Below the pieces are notes generated by a model. That model ran no database searches. It saw only the letters and a list, made by a program, of their open reading frames with translations, and was not told the DNA's origin. A program made the position numbers and the translations under genes. Below are positions 57,360 through 64,000 of a DNA stretch of 64,000 nt, piece by piece; position 1 is the stretch's first letter; each line of letters starts with the position of its first letter. The stretch covers positions 7,371,695 through 7,435,694 of the forward strand of contig CM067518.1 in NCBI GenBank assembly GCA_034509495.1, in the 5' to 3' direction. The DNA is from Acestrorhynchus altus (taxonomy: Eukaryota; Chordata; Actinopteri; Characiformes; Acestrorhynchidae).

Positions 57360-58200
57360 GCATGATTTATCTATGCCACTTACTTGTTTTCATTTTGCCG
57401 GAGGGCTGCTGCCAGCATCAGGGGTCTGCGTTTGCAGTGTGACAGCTCCATCTCAAGGGGTCTGCCTCCCCATGCAAAAACAGTGCATCAAAACAAATAA
57501 AGCCCCAGCCACTTAAGAGACAGAGTATATCAGCACCCTCCACCTCTCCACCCTCCACCTCACCCAACCTCTTTCTCTTCACATGTCAGGACACATGATG
57601 CAAGAGAATGTATGGCAATCCAGCACAGTCACTCATTCTCAGCTCCTGCTACTCTGCTCTAAAGCTCTTCAAGACAGGCTGCCTTGCAATTCAGCAAAAA
57701 TCCATTGACTCAATGAAGACAAAATGGCTGATTTTTATAACACAAAGCGTTCCTGCAATGGAAAATCTGTACACCATGATTCTCACCCTTGTTCTTCCAT
57801 TTGCAGGATTCAGAGTTTTTTCCTTTCTTACTTCCATTCTTTACAGGAATGAAATGCTTTGAACAATTCCTGTCTGCCACCACCTTTACTTCCTAAGCCC
57901 CCCTCCCATCACCAACCCCCCCCCAATCCCTTTCCCAAATCCTGCCAACAACAGGACGCTCTTGTACATTAAATAAGAACTGTCACCCTGGGCAACGTGC
58001 GGCAATGAAGCATTTATTCTGCCTCACATTTCCTGGCACTTGGAATTATTTCCTTCATGCCTGATAACCAAATTACAATATGGCAGGTCTCCCTGGAGCC
58101 ACTGGATCGTTAGTGCCAGCTCGCAACATACTTTCAACTGCTGTGGCATTTCATGTACAGGTGCCAATCAAAAGGAAGCAGAAGGGAGAAATGTAAATGG
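57360..58200. promoter_or_regulatory. candidate conserved non-coding elements 15
   Basis: Two blocks: 57,380-57,620 ('tgccggagggctgctgccag', 'aggggtctgcctccccatgc') and 57,950-58,180 ('ccctgggcaacgtgcggcaa', 'ggagccactggatcgttagt'). Repeat-poor apart from C-rich stretches. No convincing protein. Confidence 0.35.
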
Positions 58201-58236
58201 GAATGGGGGGAGGGGGCAATGGTGTTCAATTATGCC

Positions 58237-58262
58237 TGTGTGTGTGTGTGTGTGTGTGTGTG
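58237..58262. repeat. (GT)n microsatellite
   Basis: About 13 GT units. Confidence 0.9.
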
Positions 58263-58399
58263 TATGGGTGTATAATCCCCCGTCTCCATTGATGACAGAC
58301 AGCTGCAGTTTTGACGCAACTCCCCAGCTTCGCTCCTATGCTAACCCACATACTAAACGTGGCAGTAAGCAGAAAGGCAGGTGAACAGAATTAGACACT

Positions 58400-59700
58400 A
58401 AAGCTAAAGCTTACGCCCTACGTGCTCTGTGCCCCATAGTGTGCAGGTGTCAGCTCTCTTGACAGTAGTAAAGGTGATATTTGTTGGTAAAAGAATGTAA
58501 AAAGGTGGGAGATATACTAGGTAGGAATGTTGCCAGTGTGAAATAGAGAGGGAGATGCAGACACATTATATAGACAGGCTGTAAAGAACTGATGTAAAGG
58601 TACAGTAGTAGTACAGTACAGTGATCTATAGCATTTGGGGAGTCACATGGCCATCTAGGCCTTCAGAGAAATCCAAATGATTGCTTGGAGTCATTTTTGG
58701 AGTCGGTGGAACTCATTTTTATTCCATGGAATGACACTTGCAATCAAACCCAGACGGTTACAGTACTAGTGTAATTTCAGTGTTACGTTTTGTTTGGCAT
58801 TAAAAGGCTTACATTTTTGAATGACCAAACAGAAAATTGTCCAGTCAGAGTTTTATTTCTGTGGAATCTAGGTCGATACAGCCAAACAAACACTCCCAGA
58901 GTTTGAACATTGGTTAGAGCATCACAAGCAGAACTGAAGCCTAAACGAATCAGATTAACCACCAACATAATTTGAAGGTCACAGCCGAATCAATCAACCG
59001 TAAATCACGCAGGACTTCTGCAAGTCCTTGATCCATCACGTGTAATTCCGAAGCCCTAAAAAGTAATCAGTCAGTTGTTAGAAATGGAAAACAGTTTCAT
59101 CAACTGAAAGTGTCACTGATCATCTGCAACAGACAAAATATGTTAATGTCTGTCACATGTTTTATAATATCAGTGTTCAATTTACAACAGACAAAAATAT
59201 AAAAGGGCTTCGATGTTTACTTAGTACTAACATACTCTTTGAATCATAGGTGGCTTCCTGACTTTAGCATTATCATAGACATTGTAGAGTCAGGTATTTC
59301 CAGTATTTTTCAAAACCTTGGACTAGTAGCAGTCTAGAAATGGAGACACAGTTCACACCATCTGTAAAAATGTAGACCAGTTATCGCAGTTCTCTAAGTT
59401 CACTTTTAAATGCTACTGCACTAAAAATCCAGTTTATGCCACACAAATCAGTTTTTCAGAGTAATTACTAGAGCTGGACGTTATTCCTGAACATGTGTAT
59501 CTTCTGAATACATTATTGGAAACCACACAGCCAGATTAAATAAACACTTCTGAATTCACTCATTAGATCATTAAAAGACTTTTATTGCATAAATAAATAA
59601 AAAACTGCATAAATAAATCTTCTGAATTCAGTTGTTTATTTGGAAATGTAATTTGTAAATGTTAACCTGAGTCTGTAACTGGAGTTCATCTGCATTTGAT
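58400..59700. other. intergenic, nothing assigned
   Basis: No gene or clearly bounded repeat. Confidence 0.45.
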
Positions 59701-59714
59701 TAGATTTTAGGGCC

Positions 59715-59945
59715 AGTGTGAGGGACAGAATTAAAATTTTGATTGAGGTTAAGATTAGAATTACGGCCAGGATGAGGGGTAGTATTAGGTTTTGGGTTGA
59801 GGTTGAGGTTAGGATTAGGGCCAGGTTGAGGTTTAGAATTAGGTTTTGGGTTGAGGTTGAGGTTAGGATTAGGTTTTGGATTGAGGTTGAGGTTAGGATG
59901 AGGACCATGGTCAGGGTTAGGTTTAGCGTAAAGCTGGATTAGGTT
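59715..59945. repeat. minisatellite of GGTTAGGATTAGG-type units
   Basis: Units built from 'ggttgaggttaggattaggt' and 'tttgggttgaggttgagg' repeat with a higher-order period of about 60 bases over 230 bases. They read open on both strands, as expected for a repeat without stop words. Confidence 0.85.
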
Positions 59946-60545
59946 TTGCTTAATTAAATGAGTATATTAAGTCTACTTTATGTAACACATCAACATTAAA
60001 TCCAGTTAATGTAGGCAATAAATCTTCTTTAAGATTTTTATCTTCACTGATATGATGTTGATGTGTTATTGATGCTCTGTTAACAGTTTATTAATTATCT
60101 ACAAAGGACCATCCAAAACAAAGTGGTCTGAACCATAGATATGGCATGCTGTGTGAGACATCTAATTGCAGGTCTAATCACGATGCTGGAACCTCTAGAC
60201 TGATGATTTGAATGTCGTTTAGAGTTGAAATATTATATATGGTTATCACAAGCAAATGTTAAATAAAATCATATAGATACTAAGTTTTAGTTCAGTTTAT
60301 TTGTAATGTTGGGAAAGGTGAATGAGACTTAGGATCAGAAAGGCCAGTTAGTTGTACTTCTCTAACTGAAATCCCAGCAATCGCTCCTACCACTACGCTC
60401 ACTAATCCACATGGCATAGCTAGCACAACTGTACTGCCTCACTGACACTTGAGCAAGTAAGATTAAATGGCTGGGAAAATGTGCCATTCCAGCTGGATGA
60501 AGAAAAGTGAACCTGTGTGTGAGGTGTTAATAGCACAGTAAAACA
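59946..60545. other. intergenic, nothing assigned
   Basis: AT-rich, no gene. Confidence 0.45.
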
Positions 60546-60549
60546 TCAG

Positions 60550-61195
60550 TGACACACTCTTCAGACTGCTTGACTTTATTCCTTTAATTGTTTTTCCTCC
60601 TTTTCCCCTTTGATTCAGCCCGCGCTCACGACCATGCCTTTCTTTCTTCCTCCTCCCTCCTCGTTTCTCTCTGCCTTCTCTCTTCCTCTCCTGTCTCGAG
60701 GCCCGATGCTTTTGTTGCATTCCAAGAGGTTGATAAATCAATCCATCAAAAAATTCTTCGCGGTGAAACTCAATCAAGAAAGGTCATGTCGGCGGGAAAA
60801 GAACAGATTAAATTAGCATTGAATTAGACATGGAAAGTGAGCTCTGTCAAAACCATCACAGTGCTCAGCACAATTAGAATATGTTAATTATGCATTTCAT
60901 TAAGGGCCCAGGCACTCTTTTGAATGTGAGATGAAATGTCACTGGTGTAGGCAGCCGAAAAATGGAAGATTGCCAGGCACAACTTTCTTTGTGCAACGTG
61001 TGACACCTTCATTAACATCAAGGATTGCTGCTCTGATTAGACTTTTTGTATTAGTGGAAGCCTTTAGGCCTTCAAAATGCTTCTCTCTGGCTTGATCTGC
61101 CAGCTGAAAGCTTCTGTTGCTTTGAGGCTGATATTGTCTTTGGCCTCAGCGCCGGAGAGAATTCTCTGTTCAAATTCACATTGTCATATGATATG
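60550..61195. promoter_or_regulatory. candidate conserved non-coding element 16
   Basis: About 640 bases free of repeats. Key words: 'aaattcttcgcggtgaaact', 'ggtcatgtcggcgggaaaag', 'tgttaattatgcatttcatt' (homeodomain/POU-like) followed by 'aagggcccaggcactc', and 'ggcctcagcgccggagagaa'. One of the best enhancer candidates by texture. Confidence 0.42.
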
Positions 61196-61199
61196 TTTA

Positions 61200-61970
61200 T
61201 TATTATCATCATCTTGATAATGAGGCCTATGTAGAATATACTGTATGTTAATGAATGTGGATGAACTCCACAATATGACTGGGGAGTATAATGATTATAT
61301 TGTGTCCAGTGGAATTTAAAAATTATTGCAGTATTTCTATTGTTATTTTTTTTTTTATAATTACATCAATCAACATCTGCTAAATGTTAAACAGTACATA
61401 GTTGCACTATGTTTAGAGCTGTTAGCATTCTAGGTATGAACTAGACAGACTATCCAATAGGTGTCTTCAGTGAATGAATTTATATAAAAACTGTATTTCT
61501 ACTCAATATGTCTTAAATATGTGGACAGTGACAGTTTTTGTAATGAAAGCTCAGCAAAAGTTCCACCTGGAGACACTAATGCGACATCACCTTCACCTCA
61601 ACAAATCAAAGGCTTCCATCTGTCTTTAAAAGACCTCTACTGACACACCTGTTTTGCCCTCCCTCCCCACCTCAGCCAGTTTTGTCCCACTCAGAAGTCC
61701 ATGGGTTTGGCTCTGCCTTCCATGTATGGTTGGATCTGTGAGGGACCAGATGTTCTCAGACTTGTGCCGATGACAGGACCTACACCAAAGACTTTTATTT
61801 AAAACCTTAGCCATGATTAAAGTTTTTTCTTATTCTATGCTTGTGTTGGGAGTTTTCTGCTAGCAAGTGTGGCTCTATGCACTACCTGAATTTCCATTTT
61901 CATAACTCAAAAGTAATTGAGTTATGATAAGCATAGTTCTTAACACTTAGATGTGAATTCTTTGCAGTCA
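61200..61970. other. intergenic, nothing assigned
   Basis: No gene or assigned repeat. Confidence 0.45.
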
Positions 61971-61974
61971 ATGA

Positions 61975-62815
61975 CTGCCTAAAGTATGGAACCCATGGAC
62001 TTCAAATTGAGCACCTTATCGGTTTGGCAGCAGTTGACCAAATATGAACAGAAAGTAGAGATCTATAGTCATCAGAATTCATCCTGCTACTTCTATCAGC
62101 AGTCCCATCATCAATAACACAGTTCTATTGACAGTCATACATGATGCAGTAGTGCCTCCGATCATATTTGACAGATCATGTGGTGTGCAACAGATCATGA
62201 TCCCTTCCTTTCCTTCTCCACAGTCAATCTTGGTTTCATCTGTCCAGAGAATCTTGATTGCAGACTTTGATAATGATAAATCGACCCCCTCAAGACAGTT
62301 CTTGACTTGAGTAGATGTCATGGAGTGTTTTTCTACAGTACCAAGGAAAGAATTCTGTGGCAATTTACCTCATTTGTTTCTAAGCTCTTCCATGCTTTTT
62401 CTGTTGTTAAGCTTGCCAGTGTTTTTTTGACTTGGCCACTCCTAAGGTTTCTGTTTTCTCTCTGATTGGTTTGGTTTGTGTTTTCAGCCTGTTGGAGTTC
62501 TTGGCTACTACATGCAAATTCAACATTTGGAATCAGCTGCAGAACACATATCTCCTTAATATGTCATGAATTAATAAGGGAACAGGTAATACCAGGTAAT
62601 GAAACTGATTTACAATCAACTATCTAATTACATTTGAGCCTGTGAAAATGGAATGACTGTAAAAATACCCTTTTTTTGGTCAAACCCTTTGATTTAGGTC
62701 TAGCTAAAGGTCTACATGTCAGTGACAACTTGATTGCTTTATTTTACATCTATTGAGGTGATATACTGAAGCTGAATTCACTGTCACTATCCAAATAGTT
62801 CTGGACTTAAATGTA
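61975..62815 (-). pseudogene. Tc1-like transposon relic G
   Basis: The plus strand shows 'tggtttcatctgtccagaga', 'gttaagcttgccagtgtttt', 'ttggccactcctaaggtttc', 'gcaaattcaacatttggaat' and the terminal 'actatccaaatagttctgga', the reverse of a common fish Tc1 family. Much of the transposase is deleted; the longest surviving minus-strand frame is 94 codons. Confidence 0.8.
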
Positions 62816-62849
62816 TAATAATTTAGATGTAAGATCTAAAATGTTGTTA

Positions 62850-63432
62850 ACCTTTAGAACCCTATGCCAATTATGTGGTTCATCTCAGTAATCTGATGTA
62901 CTTTAATCTGCCAAAAATTTTTTAAAAGTATTTATAGGAGACGGTCATACATGCCAGATATTGCTGTTTTCATGTGATCTACTGGCTACTGGAATACATC
63001 TTCATTTGAGATGTAAAAAAGTAATTTTTTTGTTATTGACCATGTCCTTTGTTATTTTATATAGTATTATGTATTATTCTATTATTTTTGTATTATGTAT
63101 TATTATCTCTTCTCAGGACTTTCTGAAATGTTCTTTGCCATTTTCCTCTGTAACCCAATATCTGAGTCAGTGATGTCAGTGTCTGCATGCAGGTGGAGCA
63201 TGTAAATGTTGACAGAGCAGTAAACATGCACTGGAAGGCTCCTTTGGCATTGAAACTTAGATTTAATTCAACAAGTGAATTTGACCTGTTTTCCAACCCT
63301 GCATACGCATTAATAAATCATCACAGAATGATGAGACATCGCGCAGTGGTTCGAGTGGGTAAGTCCTGTAGTTTATGATATGTGCATCATATCTGTAGGT
63401 TACCATGATCCTGAGGTATGAAGCCTAGAAAA
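62850..63432 (+). repeat. dispersed repeat family F2, copy 5
   Basis: Starts 'aacctttagaaccctatgcc', contains 'catcttcatttgagatgtaa' and 'tcaggactttctgaaatgtt', and ends with 'gatcctgaggtatgaagcct'. Same orientation and order as copies 1 and 2, and probably close to full length. Confidence 0.68.
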
Positions 63433-64000
63433 CAGTGTGTAACCACAAAGTGTGGATCTAGGATTGTAATTTTGCATGAAAAAAAACAAAACAAAAAAAA
63501 AAAACAAGGAGGGCCATGTAATTTTTCATAGCACTGCAACTGAAGTTTAGCTGACACAACTTTATAGGAAAAAATCTCAAATAGAAGTGACTGATATTGG
63601 AGTGGCAGTCAGAATCTGACCTGTTCCAACCTTCTCCTGAGCCTATCGCTGATATTCTCAAGAGGTCATCCAGAGGTTGACTTGTTCTTGATGTTCACCA
63701 GTCCTTAACAGACATCAAGTGGACGTTTCACTTGGTGAAAACAAACCCCTGGAAATAAGAGCGGATTCAGTGATATTGACGGCCTGCTGACTCTGCAATG
63801 GATGAATGACATTGCTGGTGTAATCAGAAATAAATATCCCATCATCTGTATCTTTGTTACTTGTAAGGACACAACTGAACTGAAACATAGTGAAAAGGGA
63901 TTTTCCTCAGCTGTGAAGATAGGGCGTATCCTTTATAATAAAACCATGTAAAAAGCTTAGAGAGAGTCATAACTGGGGACAATAATGATAAAAAGAGAGA
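63433..64000. other. intergenic, nothing assigned
   Basis: A poly-A run near 63,479-63,505. No gene to the window end. Confidence 0.45.

Noticed and set aside
59636..59942. Repetitive open frames on both strands
   Set aside because: The minisatellite unit lacks stop words in these frames, and no protein family matches.

Overview
The window is about 64 kb of nuclear DNA from a ray-finned fish, probably an otophysan (characin, catfish or knifefish group). The grounds are a fish-type znf217 gene, many dead Tc1-like transposons, CR1/L2-type LINE fragments, a tRNA-derived SINE, foldback MITEs of fish type, and dense dinucleotide microsatellites. The species is not determined, and the otophysan placement rests on recalled repeat types rather than a search.

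Only one protein-coding gene can be supported. It is znf217, on the + strand at about 1.6-10.95 kb. It has a CpG-rich promoter with a non-coding first exon (splice donor at 2016/2017), four coding exons (4751-6077, 6550-6672, 6857-8152, 8779-8888), a probable short intron in the 3' UTR (8901-8999), and a poly(A) signal at 10920-10925. The joined frame is 951 codons with eight C2H2 zinc fingers and a PLNLS CtBP-binding motif. In vertebrates ZNF217 is a DNA-binding repressor that recruits CtBP/CoREST/LSD1/HDAC complexes. Two upstream ORFs precede the start, and the second ends one base before the ATG.

From 11 to 64 kb no gene is visible. In tetrapods a long gene desert lies 3' of ZNF217, towards TSHZ2, and this stretch fits that place (inference). 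It alternates two kinds of DNA. One is a transposon graveyard: at least seven Tc1/mariner relics (about 11.5, 14.4, 27, 35, 42, 51 and 62 kb), internally deleted Tc1 derivatives (18.9 and 29.7 kb), an internally deleted hAT element (54.1-55.1 kb), LINE fragments (14.8, 22.1 and 43.2 kb), a SINE (44.4 kb), foldback repeats and several unnamed dispersed families. The other is a set of repeat-poor, more GC-rich islands with homeodomain, POU and TCF-like words, which look like candidate conserved regulatory elements (16.5, 18.4, 22.9, 24.9, 25.5, 27.9, 32.4, 34.0, 37.0, 47.6, 48.6, 49.6, 53.6, 56.4, 57.8 and 60.9 kb).

The most unusual signals are: (1) a Tn5/Nextera mosaic-end sequence at 1091-1108 inside a (TA)n tract, followed by 32 bases that recur inverted at 12888-12919, which suggests an assembly artefact; (2) a spacer-less, essentially perfect 287-bp palindrome at 28796-29082; (3) a 116-bp insertion with a 7-bp target duplication at 51.2 kb, with a paralogous empty site 130 bp away; (4) an unnamed dispersed repeat family with five copies; (5) a duplicated 215-bp non-coding block at 15.5 and 18.2 kb. 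No new multi-gene system, CRISPR array, rRNA or functional tRNA gene was found.
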